A stretch of 64,000 nt of DNA from Paenibacillus jilunlii (GCF_900102965.1 NZ_FNGM01000014.1:1-64000); one strand, 5' to 3'; numbered from the stretch's first letter, positions 43,253 to 53,385 are shown. Program-made: numbers and translations. The notes: a model not told the origin generated them from the letters alone.

Positions 43253-44035
43253 ATGTCATTAGCAGCGGCAAAAATTCCTGAGATACAGCTGCAGAACGTC
43301 GAGATGCGTTACCAGACGGACGCGGCCGATGTGCTTGCACTGCATCAGGTAAGCCTGGATATCGCCAAAGGGGAGTTCGTTTCCCTGCTTGGACCGTCCG
43401 GCTGCGGCAAAACTACACTGCTCAGACTGATGGCAGATCTGCTGACGCCAACAGGCGGAGACGTTACGGTAGCCGGCAAGAGTGCGCGTGAAGCCCGGCT
43501 GGCCCAAAAGTACGGTATCGTGTTCCAGAGCCCGGTCCTTTATGACTGGCGGAAGGTGAGGCATAATATAACGCTGCCTCTGGAGCTGATGGGCGTGAAA
43601 AAATCCATCCGTGAGGATAAAGCGCTGGAGCTGCTGGATCTCGTAGGCCTGCAAGGCTTCGCGGACAAGTATCCGTGGCAGCTCAGCGGGGGGATGCAGC
43701 AGCGGGTAGCCATCGCCAGAGCACTGTCGATGGAGCCGGAAATCCTGCTGATGGATGAACCCTTCTCCGCGCTGGATGAGTTCACCCGCGAACGTCTGAA
43801 TGAGGAACTGCAGGCTGTATGGGGCAAGGTGCAGAGCACCATTGTCTTCGTCACCCACAGCATACCAGAGTCGATTTTTCTCTCGGACCGTGTGTTCGTG
43901 CTGTCTCCGCATCCGGGCAGGCTGTCCGCCGTTGTGGACATTCCGCTGCCGCGTCCGCGCACGGCGGAAATGAGGAACAGCCCGGAATTTTTTGAACTGA
44001 TCGCCCGTATCCGCGACAGCTTCGAAGGGGTGTAG
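43253..44035 (+). CDS. ABC transporter ATPase (NMT1/THI5-type importer)
   Basis: A 260-residue ATPase of the nitrate/taurine/ThiZ-like group. Motifs are Walker A ([11 protein letters not shown]), signature [15 protein letters not shown] and Walker B (ILLMDEPFSALD). It should energise import through the two permeases encoded next. The position at the head of a pyrimidine-degradation island and behind GlnR/TnrA-like boxes suggests uptake of uracil, thymine, hydantoins or a related nitrogen source. A GGGGGAG site fixes the ATG. The stop is two bases from the next start. Confidence 0.92.
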   Translation: MSLAAAKIPEIQLQNVEMRYQTDAADVLALHQVSLDIAKGEFVSLLGPSGCGKTTLLRLMADLLTPTGGDVTVAGKSAREARLAQKYGIVFQSPVLYDWRKVRHNITLPLELMGVKKSIREDKALELLDLVGLQGFADKYPWQLSGGMQQRVAIARALSMEPEILLMDEPFSALDEFTRERLNEELQAVWGKVQSTIVFVTHSIPESIFLSDRVFVLSPHPGRLSAVVDIPLPRPRTAEMRNSPEFFELIARIRDSFEGV

Positions 44036-44037
44036 GG

Positions 44038-44850
44038 ATGAAGGGGAACAGTATGTATATGCGGGACCGCTTGCTGCCGCTGTTCGTCTGGATCTTCGGC
44101 CTGCTGGCAGTCTGGGAGGCGGTCTCCTGGTGGCTGTTGCGTGTGGCCAAGACACCGCTGGCCCAGTCTAAGCTGCCTTATGTCCATGAAGTTGCGGCAA
44201 CCTTGTGGAAATATAGCGGCACGCTGCTCAAGGAGGGCGGGGCGACCTTCGGCAATGCCGGAGTCGGATTTCTGATCGGTGCAGCGGCCGGAGTGCTCCT
44301 GGCTGTGCTGATGAGCCTGTCGAAGACAGTTGAACAGCTCGCCTTCCCTTATGCGGTGGCCTCGCAGATGATTCCGATTCTGGGGCTGGCACCGATTATC
44401 TACGGCATTGTACGGGATGAGCAGGTGTCGCGGATTATTATTTCCGGGTACATTACCTTTTTCCCGGTCGCTCTAAATATGCTCCGCGGGCTGCGCAGTG
44501 TCGATCTCCCCGCAGTGGAGCTGATGCATTCCTATGCTGCAAAGCCTTGGGCTGTATATTGGAAGCTGCGCTTTCCGGCTGCGCTGCCGGGCCTCTTCAG
44601 CGGACTCAAGATTGCGGCACCGCTCGCTGTGACCGGAGCAATCCTTGTAGAGCTTATGGGCGCACAGCATGGCATCGGCGTCATTATGCTGCGCAATCTC
44701 TATTACGGTCCTTCTCATACGTATATGTTCTGGTCAACCGTGCTTGTCGGCGCCTTGCTCGGGATGGCCAGCTATTGGCTGATGAGTCTGGTGGAACGCC
44801 TGGCAGCGCCATGGCAGCCGGAATTCCGCCCGAAAGGGGGCAGCCGTTAA
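44038..44850 (+). CDS. ABC transporter permease, first of two
   Basis: A 270-residue permease with about six membrane helices and an EAA-type loop (LMHSYAAKPWAVYWKLRFPA). It belongs with BPD-type permeases of the SsuC/ThiX group. An internal ATG at 44053 with AAGGGG upstream is an alternative start. The stop shares one base with the next start. The presence of two different permease genes resembles RibX/RibY-type heterodimeric importers. Confidence 0.92.
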   Translation: MKGNSMYMRDRLLPLFVWIFGLLAVWEAVSWWLLRVAKTPLAQSKLPYVHEVAATLWKYSGTLLKEGGATFGNAGVGFLIGAAAGVLLAVLMSLSKTVEQLAFPYAVASQMIPILGLAPIIYGIVRDEQVSRIIISGYITFFPVALNMLRGLRSVDLPAVELMHSYAAKPWAVYWKLRFPAALPGLFSGLKIAAPLAVTGAILVELMGAQHGIGVIMLRNLYYGPSHTYMFWSTVLVGALLGMASYWLMSLVERLAAPWQPEFRPKGGSR

Positions 44851-45752
44851 TGGAGAGCAACACTACTGTGCGGGATACATCCTTCATGGCCTCCACGGGC
44901 AAAGAAATCAAATCTGTCTCTTATACGTCAACTAACAACGAAGTATCAACGGTTATTGATAGGCGAAGAAGCCCCCGGCGGCCGTTCAGGCGGCTGAACC
45001 CCGGTGTGATTCTGCCCCTGCTGGCCGGGATACTGTTTCTCTTCCTATGGGAATTTCAGGTTTTTCATAAGCTTTTGGATCTCAAAAAGTACCAGCTTCC
45101 GCTGCCCTCGGCCATCGCAGAAGCAATGCGGGATAACATCAGCCTGCTGCTGTCTTATACCGGTTATACGCTGGCCGAGGCGGTCGCGGGGATGCTGATT
45201 GGTTCAGCCTGCGGCTTCCTGATCGCCCTGGCGGCAACCGCCTGGCCCCGGTGGGGCGGAGGCAGCCTTACCCTCGTGGCAGCGCTGAATGCCGTGCCCA
45301 TTGTGGCGCTCGCCCCCATTATGAATCTGTGGTTCGGGGACGGCATCGGGTCCCGCGCCGCAATCGTTACAGCGACCACGATGGCTGCGATGGCAATTAA
45401 TGCCTACAAGGGCATGTCAGCCGTTGACCCGCTGGCTCTGGATCTGATGCATTCGTACGCGGCTCGCAAGCCGGCAGTGTTCCGCTACCTCCGTGTTCAG
45501 AACAGTCTGCCCTATGTGTTCACGGCACTGAAGATCAATGCCACCGCGAGTATGATCGGAGCCATAGTGGGGGAATTCTTTTTCTCCTCGCGGGGGCTCG
45601 GCTACCTGTTATCCAACTCGATCAAGGTGGCCAAAATGCCGCTCGGCTGGTCCTGCATCGTGCTCGCAGCCATTGCCGGGGTAATCTTCTACCTGATTGT
45701 GGAGCGGCTGGAGAAGGTGTTCATCAAGTGGCATTCCTCCCAGCGGGCCTGA
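44850..45752 (+). CDS. ABC transporter permease, second of two
   Basis: A 300-residue permease. About 50 polar N-terminal residues precede the first helix. Six helices follow, with an EAA-type loop LMHSYAARKPAVFRYLRVQNSLP similar to that of the first permease. The ATG shares its A with the TAA of the upstream gene, which is clear translational coupling, with AAGGGGG as ribosome binding site. The two proteins probably form the heterodimeric channel. Confidence 0.92.
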   Translation: MESNTTVRDTSFMASTGKEIKSVSYTSTNNEVSTVIDRRRSPRRPFRRLNPGVILPLLAGILFLFLWEFQVFHKLLDLKKYQLPLPSAIAEAMRDNISLLLSYTGYTLAEAVAGMLIGSACGFLIALAATAWPRWGGGSLTLVAALNAVPIVALAPIMNLWFGDGIGSRAAIVTATTMAAMAINAYKGMSAVDPLALDLMHSYAARKPAVFRYLRVQNSLPYVFTALKINATASMIGAIVGEFFFSSRGLGYLLSNSIKVAKMPLGWSCIVLAAIAGVIFYLIVERLEKVFIKWHSSQRA

Positions 45753-45882
45753 CCCCCTGAATCCGTTACATCCGGTCCTGCGCCGAAGGGAAAAGAGAAC
45801 CCTCCCCAGGCCGTATGCATAGAGCATCATGCTGTATTTATTTTCGAAATGAAAACTCAAACGGATAGGGGGAGTTGTATTG

Positions 45883-46980
45883 ATGAACGGGAGTAAAGGC
45901 AAGTTTCGCGGCGGGCTGCTGGCGGCTGCACTAATCATGATGATTTCTTTGCTGGCAGGCTGCGGGGGCAGCAATAATAATGCAGCTCCGGGGGCTGAGG
46001 AGACGGCTGGGGCAGAGGCTTCCGCTTCACCGGAAGCGGCGGACCCGGCTGCAGATCCGGTAACCGTCAAGCTGCAGCTCAAATGGGTGCCGCAGGCCCA
46101 GTTCGCCGGTTACTTCCTGGCACAGGATAAAGGCTATTATGCCGAAGAAGGGCTGAAGGTAGAGATTCTGCCCGGCGGCCCGGACATTGTGCCGGAGCAG
46201 CAGGTTGCGGGCGGATCGGCGGATATCGGCGTGGACTGGGTGGCAAGTCTTCTGACCAGCCAGGAGCAGGAGATGCCGCTGGTGCAGATCGCGCAGATCT
46301 TCCAGAAGAGCGGACTGGTGCTGGTATCCAAGAAGGCTGCGGGGATTGCCGGACCGGCTGATCTGAAGGGCAAGAAGGTCGGCAACTGGATGGGCGGCAA
46401 CGAGTTTGAGATTCTGGCGCTCTTCGATAAATACAAACTGGATTCGAACAAGGATCTGAACTTTACCAAGCAGGGCTTCACGATGGACCAGTTTCTCGGC
46501 GGCGAGCTCGACGCGGCATCGGCTATGACCTATAACGAATACCAGGTCATCCTGGAGTCCGGCGTCAAGGCGGAGGATCTGAACGTAATCGACATGAACG
46601 ATGAAGGGGTGGCGATGCTGGAAGACAACCTGTTCGCCAACAAGGAGTGGCTTGAAGCCAATAAGGAAACGGCGGCCAAGTTCGTCCGCGCCTCCCTGAA
46701 GGGCTGGAAGGACGCGATCGCCGATCCGGAGGCGGCGGTAGACAGCGTGATGAAGCTGGCAGAAGAAGGCAGTACCACCCGTGAACATCAGCTGACGATG
46801 ATGACTGAGGTTGCCAAGCTGATCCAGCCGGAAGGGTTCGATGCTTCCAAGATGGGCTATACCGATGCGGCGGCGTTCCAGCAGACCGCAGACATTGCCC
46901 TTAAGTTCGGCGTCATCAAGAAGGCATCCAAGGTGGATGAAGCCTATACGAACGAAATTGTGGAGATGGCGGCAAAGTAA
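45883..46980 (+). CDS. ABC substrate-binding lipoprotein (NMT1/THI5-like)
   Basis: A 365-residue lipoprotein. The signal peptide ends in the lipobox LLAGC (about residue 26), followed by an alanine- and glutamate-rich linker. The binding domain starts [25 protein letters not shown], typical of the NMT1/THI5-like fold that binds thiamine-pyrimidine precursors, riboflavin-like or pyrimidine molecules. In this island it likely binds a pyrimidine or hydantoin. The ATG at 45883 follows GGGGGAG. It ends the transporter module, and a perfect ten-base hairpin follows. Confidence 0.93.
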   Translation: MNGSKGKFRGGLLAAALIMMISLLAGCGGSNNNAAPGAEETAGAEASASPEAADPAADPVTVKLQLKWVPQAQFAGYFLAQDKGYYAEEGLKVEILPGGPDIVPEQQVAGGSADIGVDWVASLLTSQEQEMPLVQIAQIFQKSGLVLVSKKAAGIAGPADLKGKKVGNWMGGNEFEILALFDKYKLDSNKDLNFTKQGFTMDQFLGGELDAASAMTYNEYQVILESGVKAEDLNVIDMNDEGVAMLEDNLFANKEWLEANKETAAKFVRASLKGWKDAIADPEAAVDSVMKLAEEGSTTREHQLTMMTEVAKLIQPEGFDASKMGYTDAAAFQQTADIALKFGVIKKASKVDEAYTNEIVEMAAK

Positions 46981-47005
46981 CGATGGCTCATTCATATTTC
47001 TGATA

Positions 47006-47031
47006 GATGACCGCCGGAATGGGCGGTCATC
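47006..47031 (+). terminator. Hairpin between importer and catabolic genes
   Basis: GATGACCGCC pairs perfectly with GGCGGTCATC around a six-base loop, then TATTATAAT. It may partly terminate or protect the importer mRNA before mmsA. The weak T tract suggests read-through. Confidence 0.6.
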
Positions 47032-47071
47032 TATTATAATCAATGGCTCAAGATGGAAAGAGGTGCGGAAG

Positions 47072-48535
47072 ATGTCTCTGCTTGTGAAGCAAACGGAGAA
47101 ACTGAAGAACTATGTGAATGGAGTCTGGGTGGAATCCTCCTCCGGACAGCAGGAGGAAGTATTCAATCCGGCAACCGGCGAGGTTATTGCTTACGTCCCG
47201 ATCTCCAGCCGGGTGGAGCTGGACACTGCCGTGAAGGCGGCCTCAGAGGCGTACCGCTCCTGGAAAAAGGTTGCCGTTCCGCGCCGCGCCCGCTATTTCT
47301 TTCAGTACCAGCAGCTGCTGGTGCAGCACTGGAACGAGCTGGCCGGGCTGATTACGCTGGAGAACGGCAAAAGCCTGGAGGAAGCGCTGGGTGAAGTGCA
47401 GCGCGGCATTGAGTGTGTGGAATTTGCCGCCGGCATTCCGACGCTGATGATGGGCAGCCAGCTGCCGGACATTGCTACCGGAGTCGAGTCGGGCATGTAC
47501 CGGTACCCGCTTGGGGTAGTGGGCGGCATTGCACCGTTCAACTTTCCGATGATGGTGCCCTGCTGGATGTTCCCGCTGGCGGTTGCCTGCGGCAACACCT
47601 TTGTCATGAAACCCTCCGAGCGCACGCCGCTGCTGATGAACAGGCTGGCAGAGCTGTTCGCGGAAGCGGGATTTCCGCCGGGGGTGCTGAATGTGGTGCA
47701 CGGGGCGCATGAGGTCGTGAACGGGCTGCTTGAACATGAAGAGGTCAAAGCTATTTCCTTCGTAGGCTCTCAGCCGGTTGCAGAATATGTCTATAAGCAG
47801 GGAACATCCTTTGGCAAACGGGTGCAGGCTCTGGCCGGGGCCAAGAACCATTCGATTGTGCAGCCCGATGCCGATCTCGACAATGCGGTCAAAAATATCA
47901 TTTCCGCCGCCTTCGGCTCTGCGGGCGAGCGCTGCATGGCCTGCTCTGTGGTGGTTGTCCATGAGGCGATCGCCGATGAACTGGTGAGCCGCCTGACTGA
48001 GGCGGCGGACAGCCTGAAGATCGGCGGCGGCAAGGACGAAGGGGTGTTCCTCGGTCCGGTGATCCGCCAGTCGAACAAGGAGCGTACGATCGGTTATATC
48101 GAAACGGGAATTCAGGAGCAGGCGGTGCTGGTGCGGGACGGCAGGTTGGACAGTGCGGCAGCCGGAGCGGGCTATTTTCTTGGACCGACGATCTTCGACC
48201 ATGTGCAGCCGGGGATGACCATCTGGCGGGATGAAATTTTTGCGCCGCTGCTGGCGGTGGTGCGGGTCAAGAATCTGGCGGAGGCGATTGCCGTGGCGAA
48301 CCAGTCTCCTTTTGCCAACGGGGCCTGCATCTATACAGACAGCGCTAAGGCGATCCGGGAATTCCGGGAAGAGATTGATGCGGGAATGCTGGGGATCAAC
48401 CTGGGGGTGCCTGCGCCGATGGCGTTTTTCCCCTTTTCGGGCTATAAGAAATCCTTTTATGGCGATCTCCATGCGAACGGCAGGGACGGCGTTGAGTTCT
48501 ATACCCGCAAGAAGATGGTTACCGCGCGTTATTAA
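47072..48535 (+). CDS. mmsA: CoA-acylating methylmalonate/malonate-semialdehyde dehydrogenase
   Basis: A 487-residue member of the aldehyde dehydrogenase superfamily with the MMSDH signature. The catalytic Cys288 lies in [12 protein letters not shown], and the [17 protein letters not shown] segment is diagnostic of the IolA/MmsA group. These enzymes convert malonate semialdehyde to acetyl-CoA and methylmalonate semialdehyde to propionyl-CoA. Those are the final products of uracil and thymine breakdown, respectively, after transamination of beta-alanine and beta-aminoisobutyrate. The ATG at 47072 with AGAGGTG upstream is preferred over a longer frame back into the binding-protein gene. Confidence 0.93.
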   Translation: MSLLVKQTEKLKNYVNGVWVESSSGQQEEVFNPATGEVIAYVPISSRVELDTAVKAASEAYRSWKKVAVPRRARYFFQYQQLLVQHWNELAGLITLENGKSLEEALGEVQRGIECVEFAAGIPTLMMGSQLPDIATGVESGMYRYPLGVVGGIAPFNFPMMVPCWMFPLAVACGNTFVMKPSERTPLLMNRLAELFAEAGFPPGVLNVVHGAHEVVNGLLEHEEVKAISFVGSQPVAEYVYKQGTSFGKRVQALAGAKNHSIVQPDADLDNAVKNIISAAFGSAGERCMACSVVVVHEAIADELVSRLTEAADSLKIGGGKDEGVFLGPVIRQSNKERTIGYIETGIQEQAVLVRDGRLDSAAAGAGYFLGPTIFDHVQPGMTIWRDEIFAPLLAVVRVKNLAEAIAVANQSPFANGACIYTDSAKAIREFREEIDAGMLGINLGVPAPMAFFPFSGYKKSFYGDLHANGRDGVEFYTRKKMVTARY

Positions 48536-48564
48536 CTATTACGGATATTGAGAGGTGAGAGTCC

Positions 48565-49932
48565 ATGCAGAGCCTGGGGAACGAAAGCGAGCTGGCTGTT
48601 AAGAAGGATCAGCAGTATTTATGGCATAACATTACCCCTTACAGTGAAAAGAATCCGCCGATGATTGCAGCGGCAGCAAGCGGCTCATGGGTGACGGATA
48701 TCGGCGGGAACAAGTTCCTGGACGGCATGTCCGGCCTGTGGTGTGTCAATGTCGGCTATGGACGCAAGGAGCTGGCGGAAGCGGCCTATCATCAGCTTCT
48801 TAGCCTCCCGTATTTCCCGCTTACGCAGAGCCATATGCCGGCAATCGCTCTGGCTGAGAAGCTGAACGCATGGCTGGAGGGAGACTATGTCATTTTCTTC
48901 TCCAACAGCGGTTCAGAAGCCAACGAAGCTGCCTTCAAAATAGCCCGCCAGTACCAGCAGCAGATAGGCCAGCATTACCGTCACAAATTCATCGCCCGCT
49001 ACCGGGGCTATCATGGCAGCTCGCTTGGCGCGCTCTCTGCCACCGGCCAGGCGCAGCGCAAATATAAATATGAGCCGCTCAGCGGCGGATTTCTGCATGT
49101 GGCCCCGCCGGACAGCTACCGCCGTCCAGCCGGCATGAGCGTGGAGGAATTCAACCTTCAGAGTGCGCAGGCAATAGAGGATACGATGATCTGGGAAGGC
49201 GTGGAGACGGTAGCGGCGGTCATTATGGAGCCGGTGATTACCGGCGGCGGTGTCATTGTGCCCCATCAGGTCTATCTGGACCGGGTGCAGGAGATTTGCC
49301 GCAAGCATGGCGTGCTGCTGATTATTGATGAGGTCATCTGCGGCTTCGGGCGCTCCGGCCGCAAATTCGGCCATCAGAATTATGGCGTGAAGCCGGATAT
49401 CATCACCATGGCCAAAGGATTGACCAGCGCCTACCTGCCGCTGTCGGCAACGGCAGTCCGCAAGGATATCTACGATGCCTTCAAGGACAACAGTGACGAA
49501 TACGGGTATTTTCGCCATGTGAATACCTTCGGCGGCAATCCGGCAGCCTGTGCGCTGGCCCTGCGCAATCTGGAAATCCTGGAGCAGGAGAACTTGGTGG
49601 AACGCGCCGGCATTCTTGGCAAGAGGCTGACTGCTGAATGGGCCGGACTGCTGGACCATAAGCTGGTGGGGGATATCCGCAGCTTCGGGCTGATCATTGG
49701 CATTGAACTGGTAGCAGATAAGGCTACCAAGCAGCCTGCCGAGCTGGCTGTCGTTAAGGGCATTATCGCCGAGTGCAAAGCCAAGGGGCTGATCATCGGC
49801 AAAAACGGGGATACGGTAGCAGGCTTCAATAATGTGCTCACCATCGCCCCGCCGCTGTCCTCGACCGATGAGGATATCCAGTTTATTGCCGGTACGCTCA
49901 AAGCTGTGCTGAACGGGAGCTGGGCAGAGTGA
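48565..49932 (+). CDS. Class III aminotransferase, omega-amino acid type
   Basis: A 455-residue PLP-dependent class III aminotransferase. Features are the FSNSGSEANEAAFKIAR cofactor segment, the aspartate in LLIIDEVICGFGR and the PLP-lysine in ITMAKGLTSAYLPL. The YHGSSLGALSATG segment is typical of omega-amino-acid:pyruvate transaminases. It is positioned between mmsA and pucR and should convert beta-alanine or beta-aminoisobutyrate to the semialdehydes used by MmsA. The start has GAGGTGAGAG upstream. Its 3' end overlaps convergent pucR by 35 bases. Amino donor and acceptor are inferred. Confidence 0.9.
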   Translation: MQSLGNESELAVKKDQQYLWHNITPYSEKNPPMIAAAASGSWVTDIGGNKFLDGMSGLWCVNVGYGRKELAEAAYHQLLSLPYFPLTQSHMPAIALAEKLNAWLEGDYVIFFSNSGSEANEAAFKIARQYQQQIGQHYRHKFIARYRGYHGSSLGALSATGQAQRKYKYEPLSGGFLHVAPPDSYRRPAGMSVEEFNLQSAQAIEDTMIWEGVETVAAVIMEPVITGGGVIVPHQVYLDRVQEICRKHGVLLIIDEVICGFGRSGRKFGHQNYGVKPDIITMAKGLTSAYLPLSATAVRKDIYDAFKDNSDEYGYFRHVNTFGGNPAACALALRNLEILEQENLVERAGILGKRLTAEWAGLLDHKLVGDIRSFGLIIGIELVADKATKQPAELAVVKGIIAECKAKGLIIGKNGDTVAGFNNVLTIAPPLSSTDEDIQFIAGTLKAVLNGSWAE

Positions 49933-51586
49933 GCCTCTCGGGATACAGGAGCTGGTAGGCGCGCAGGGCGACCTGGATAGAGATGCGGTTCTCAGGCAGC
50001 ATGAAGTCTTCGCCCAGCAGCTCGGTGATTTTGTCCAGCCGGTAGTAGAGCGACTGTCTGACGATGAACAGATTCCGGGCGGCAATCTGCTTCGAGCCGT
50101 CATGGTCGAGATAGACGCGCAGGGTCAGCAGCAGCTCGCTTCCTTTGGCGGTATCATGGTCAATCAAGGGTCCGAGATAGCTGCGGATGAAGTTCTCCAG
50201 CGTCTTGCCGTCATTCAGGCTCAGCAGCAGCTGGAAGACGCCCAGCTCTTCATAGAACAGAATGGACTTCTGATAACAAGAATACAGAGACAGCGCTTGT
50301 ACGGCTTCCTGGTATCCGGCGTAGGCGTGCTTCAGGCCCCGGTGGGACTTGCTGACTCCAATGACGAGCTGCAGGTCCTTCAGCTTCTCATCGGAGCGGA
50401 TATGCTGCAGGGCATCCAGCGCCTGCTGCAGCCGGAGCTTGCCGGGCAGCTTGGACTGGATGTCGAGGGCGATGACGGTGAGGCGGTTGTTCTTCAGTGT
50501 AATCAGCGGGCGCAGCGAGTACTTCTCGAAGATCGAGCGCAGGATGAGCGACAAGTGAAAGGTGATTGATTCCCAATCATTCTCCGAGCTGTTCCATTTC
50601 ACATCGCGGGGGTTTTCGATTTCGACCAGGCACACGCGGTAGGGAAGCTCATTAACCACATTGAAGTCAGGCCCGACCAATCCTTTGAGCCGGTTGTCCT
50701 CCTGGGTCCGGCCGCCGATCAGCTCATCCACCCACAGATTCTCCGAGAACAGCTTGCGCTCCTCCATATACCGTGTGCGCAGCAGCTCCTGGGCAATGGA
50801 CAACGACGCGGAATCGAGCAGCAGACAGTCAAACTCCTGGGGCTTGTGATTGCAGACCATCAGAATATAGGCCCAGGTCTGATCGAGCGCACCCACCGGC
50901 TTCAGGGCAATCGTCTTGTGGCCGTAGTCGCGGATATAAGGGGCGGCATCCGGCTGCACGCCTTCCATTTCTTCGCCGAAGGCTTCGAAGAAGCTTAGGA
51001 GAGGGAGCTGTTCCTCAGGCGTAAGTGCCGGGAAGAACAGAGGTTTTCCTTGCGGCTGCATATACACAATTTGTGTGCGGGTGCTTTTGCATAATAATTG
51101 CAGTACCTTGACCGTACCTTGAGAGGTCAGTGTTAGACGGTGGAACTCACGGGAGATGCTCTCCAGCTCCTGAAGCATGCGGTGATGCCGGTTGATAATA
51201 AGGGAATGCAGATCAAGAGTGATATCTACAAAGCGTACAGTGCGGGTGAAAATAATCAGCGGGAAGTCATGATGATTGGCCAGATCAATCATTTCCTGGG
51301 GGATGCTGCTGAAATAAGCTCCCAGCTCGATGCATAAGCAGGCTGCGTTCTTGTCAATCAGATTCTGCATAAAAGATAAGGAAGAGGGCAGGCCGGCGCT
51401 TGCCCCTATGCCGGTGGTCAGAATCATCTCCTCCCCGTGGATCAGGCTTTCAAAGCTCGCGCTCTCCAGCACATGCACCCAGCGGATGGCGCGGTTCAGG
51501 CCGGTTCTGCCGCCGATGACTTCCGATTCTGCAAACAGCGGTCTTTTGAGTGCATCACGAATGGTAAAAACAAGCTCCCAATCCAT
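49898..51586 (-). CDS. PucR-family transcriptional regulator
   Basis: A 562-residue PucR-type regulator. The N-terminal domain (about residues 1-125) contains RAIRWVHVLESASFESLIHG, the PucR signature of purine- and pyrimidine-catabolism regulators. A middle GGDEF-like domain precedes a C-terminal helix-turn-helix (about 495-545, QIAARNLFIVRQSLYYRLDKI). It is divergent from preT and probably senses a pathway intermediate. The ATG at 51586 has GAGGGGG six bases upstream; an ATG six bases earlier would overlap it. The 3' end overlaps the aminotransferase gene. Confidence 0.9.
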   Translation of the reverse strand: MDWELVFTIRDALKRPLFAESEVIGGRTGLNRAIRWVHVLESASFESLIHGEEMILTTGIGASAGLPSSLSFMQNLIDKNAACLCIELGAYFSSIPQEMIDLANHHDFPLIIFTRTVRFVDITLDLHSLIINRHHRMLQELESISREFHRLTLTSQGTVKVLQLLCKSTRTQIVYMQPQGKPLFFPALTPEEQLPLLSFFEAFGEEMEGVQPDAAPYIRDYGHKTIALKPVGALDQTWAYILMVCNHKPQEFDCLLLDSASLSIAQELLRTRYMEERKLFSENLWVDELIGGRTQEDNRLKGLVGPDFNVVNELPYRVCLVEIENPRDVKWNSSENDWESITFHLSLILRSIFEKYSLRPLITLKNNRLTVIALDIQSKLPGKLRLQQALDALQHIRSDEKLKDLQLVIGVSKSHRGLKHAYAGYQEAVQALSLYSCYQKSILFYEELGVFQLLLSLNDGKTLENFIRSYLGPLIDHDTAKGSELLLTLRVYLDHDGSKQIAARNLFIVRQSLYYRLDKITELLGEDFMLPENRISIQVALRAYQLLYPERLTLPSSRSAQL

Positions 51587-51851
51587 AAACATCCCCCTCG
51601 CTTAACATATGATCTTTTCCTGTCCGGTGCGGGCTGTTTCAGGCTATATTCTCACAGGTAAAAAATACACTTTTGAAATTAGACAATCTGTCTAATGTAA
51701 CGAAAAATGGAATTTACTATAGTTTCAATATAACGTGTAAGGAAAGTTTACCTAAGTGGATGAAAAGTGGAATGAGGAATAAGGCTTATTGTTCATTTTA
51801 CTACATTAATTCTCAGAAGTAAGCAAAATATTAAGGCAATACTCGTAATTA

Positions 51852-51868
51852 TGTTATATTATATAACA
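51852..51868. promoter_or_regulatory. Perfect GlnR/TnrA-like box between pucR and preT
   Basis: TGTTATATTATATAACA matches TGTNANAWWWTMTNACA at every position. Its centre lies 58 bases upstream of the preT start codon, close to the 56 bases seen for the importer operon. It overlaps the AT-rich area expected for the preT promoter, so repression or activation is possible. The 331-base gap around it holds no gene. Confidence 0.82.
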
Positions 51869-51917
51869 TAAATATGACTCTAAAGCGGAAACCGTTCATA
51901 CAGAAGGAGGGATACGG

Positions 51918-53324
51918 ATGGAGCATGCTTCTCCGTTAAACACATTCACGCCCGACATGTTCATGCGGGGTTTTGCCGAGGCCGAGCCTGGCCTTACCCG
52001 CAAAGGTGCAATCGAAGAGTCCAACCGCTGCCTGTATTGTTATGATGCGCCCTGCATCAAAGCCTGTCCGACCAGCATTAATATTCCTTCTTTCATCAAA
52101 CGCATCGCCACAGACAACCTGAAGGGTTCGGCACAGACGATTATGGATTCCAATCCGGTGGGCGCCAGCTGCGCTCGAGTCTGTCCAACGGAGGAACTGT
52201 GCGAAGGGGCTTGTGTGCTGAATGATGCTTCTGCACCGATACAGATCGGGCTGCTGCAGCGTTATGCCACCGATTGGGCGATCAACAGCGGAGTCCAGTT
52301 ATTTAAGCCGGGTCTTCCTAACGGCAAGAGAGTCGCCGTGATCGGCGGCGGTCCCGCCGGTCTGTCCGCAGCCAGGGAGCTGGCGCGTGAAGGTTTTGGT
52401 GTGGTGATCTATGAAGCGAAGGAGCTTGCAGGCGGGCTGGACACCCATGGAATTGTCTCATTCCGGCTGCCCCAGTCCATCCCGCTGTGGGAAGTGGAGC
52501 AGATCGGGAAGCTGGGCGTAGAGATCCGAACAGGTATGAAGGTGGGCGTGGATGTTTCTGTAGAAGAGCTGAAGGCCGATTATGATGCAATCGTGCTGGC
52601 TGCGGGAATGGGTTATGTTCCGCCTCTTGGCATTGAAGGAGAGAAGCTCTCCGGCGTATATGATGCCATCGGGCTGGTGGAAACCACAAAGACGGGCATT
52701 CCGGCATTGGAGCTGACGGGCCGTCGGGTCGCCGTCATCGGCGCAGGCAACACGGCGATTGATGCAGCCACCTGCTCGGTGCGGCTGGGAGCGGCGAATG
52801 TGAAGATGGTCTACCGCCGGACGCCCGCAGAGATGACAGCGTATGATTTTGAATATGAATTCGCCAAGCAGGAGGGTGTGGAATTCAGCTGGCTGACCCT
52901 GCCGAAGCGGATTATCGGGGACGAACTGGGCAATGTGACTGCTCTGGAGTGTGTGCAGATGAAGCTGACCGGGGAGAGAGGCAAGGATGGCCGTCCGACA
53001 CCGGTGCCGGTGGAAGGCTCTGAATTCCTGATGCCGGTAGAAGCGGTGGTGGTGGCCATCGGACAGAAACGGCGGGTTGACCTGATTGAAGCGCTGGGGC
53101 TTGAGCATGAACGGGGCGTGGTCAAGATTGATGAAGCAACCGGCCGGACCTCCGATCCGCAGATTTATGCCGCCGGGGATATCGTCTTCGGCTCGGGCAA
53201 AGGTGAAGCGATGGTAGTCTCCGCTGCCCGGCAGGGCAAGGCTGCCGCTTATGCCATCATGAAGCAGCTGTTGGGTATGCAGGATAGTGCGCTTGGCTCT
53301 ATCCTGACTTATATTTCTCGCTGA
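51918..53324 (+). CDS. preT: Dihydropyrimidine dehydrogenase (NAD), electron-transfer subunit
   Basis: A 468-residue PreT. The N-terminus carries two cysteine clusters (CLYCYDAPCIKACP and SCARVCPTEELCEGAC) like GltD and mammalian DPD domain I. A FAD-binding segment (AVIGGGPAGLSAARELA) and an NAD-binding segment (AVIGAGNTAIDAA) follow. With PreA it forms an enzyme that interconverts uracil/thymine and their dihydro forms with NAD(H). The ATG has AGGAGGG upstream. A hairpin and 61 bases separate it from preA. In E. coli the same pair is PreT/PreA. Confidence 0.94.
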   Translation: MEHASPLNTFTPDMFMRGFAEAEPGLTRKGAIEESNRCLYCYDAPCIKACPTSINIPSFIKRIATDNLKGSAQTIMDSNPVGASCARVCPTEELCEGACVLNDASAPIQIGLLQRYATDWAINSGVQLFKPGLPNGKRVAVIGGGPAGLSAARELAREGFGVVIYEAKELAGGLDTHGIVSFRLPQSIPLWEVEQIGKLGVEIRTGMKVGVDVSVEELKADYDAIVLAAGMGYVPPLGIEGEKLSGVYDAIGLVETTKTGIPALELTGRRVAVIGAGNTAIDAATCSVRLGAANVKMVYRRTPAEMTAYDFEYEFAKQEGVEFSWLTLPKRIIGDELGNVTALECVQMKLTGERGKDGRPTPVPVEGSEFLMPVEAVVVAIGQKRRVDLIEALGLEHERGVVKIDEATGRTSDPQIYAAGDIVFGSGKGEAMVVSAARQGKAAAYAIMKQLLGMQDSALGSILTYISR

Positions 53325-53361
53325 AACGGTACCGTCCTTTAAAAGGACGGCGAAGCCGTTT
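53324..53361 (+). other. Double hairpin between preT and preA
   Basis: An inner stem, CCGTCCTTT-A-AAAGGACGG (53332-53350, with a short practical loop), is enclosed by AAACGG and CCGTTT (53324-53329 and 53356-53361). It starts at the preT stop codon. Such intercistronic hairpins often protect or trim mRNA. It is not followed by a T tract, so a role as terminator is unlikely. Confidence 0.6.
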
Positions 53362-53385
53362 CTACTTGACAGGGAGGTAATATTA

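Noticed and set aside
48913-50103. 396-codon frame opposite the aminotransferase and pucR 3' end
   Set aside because: It is a GC-skew shadow spanning two real convergent genes.
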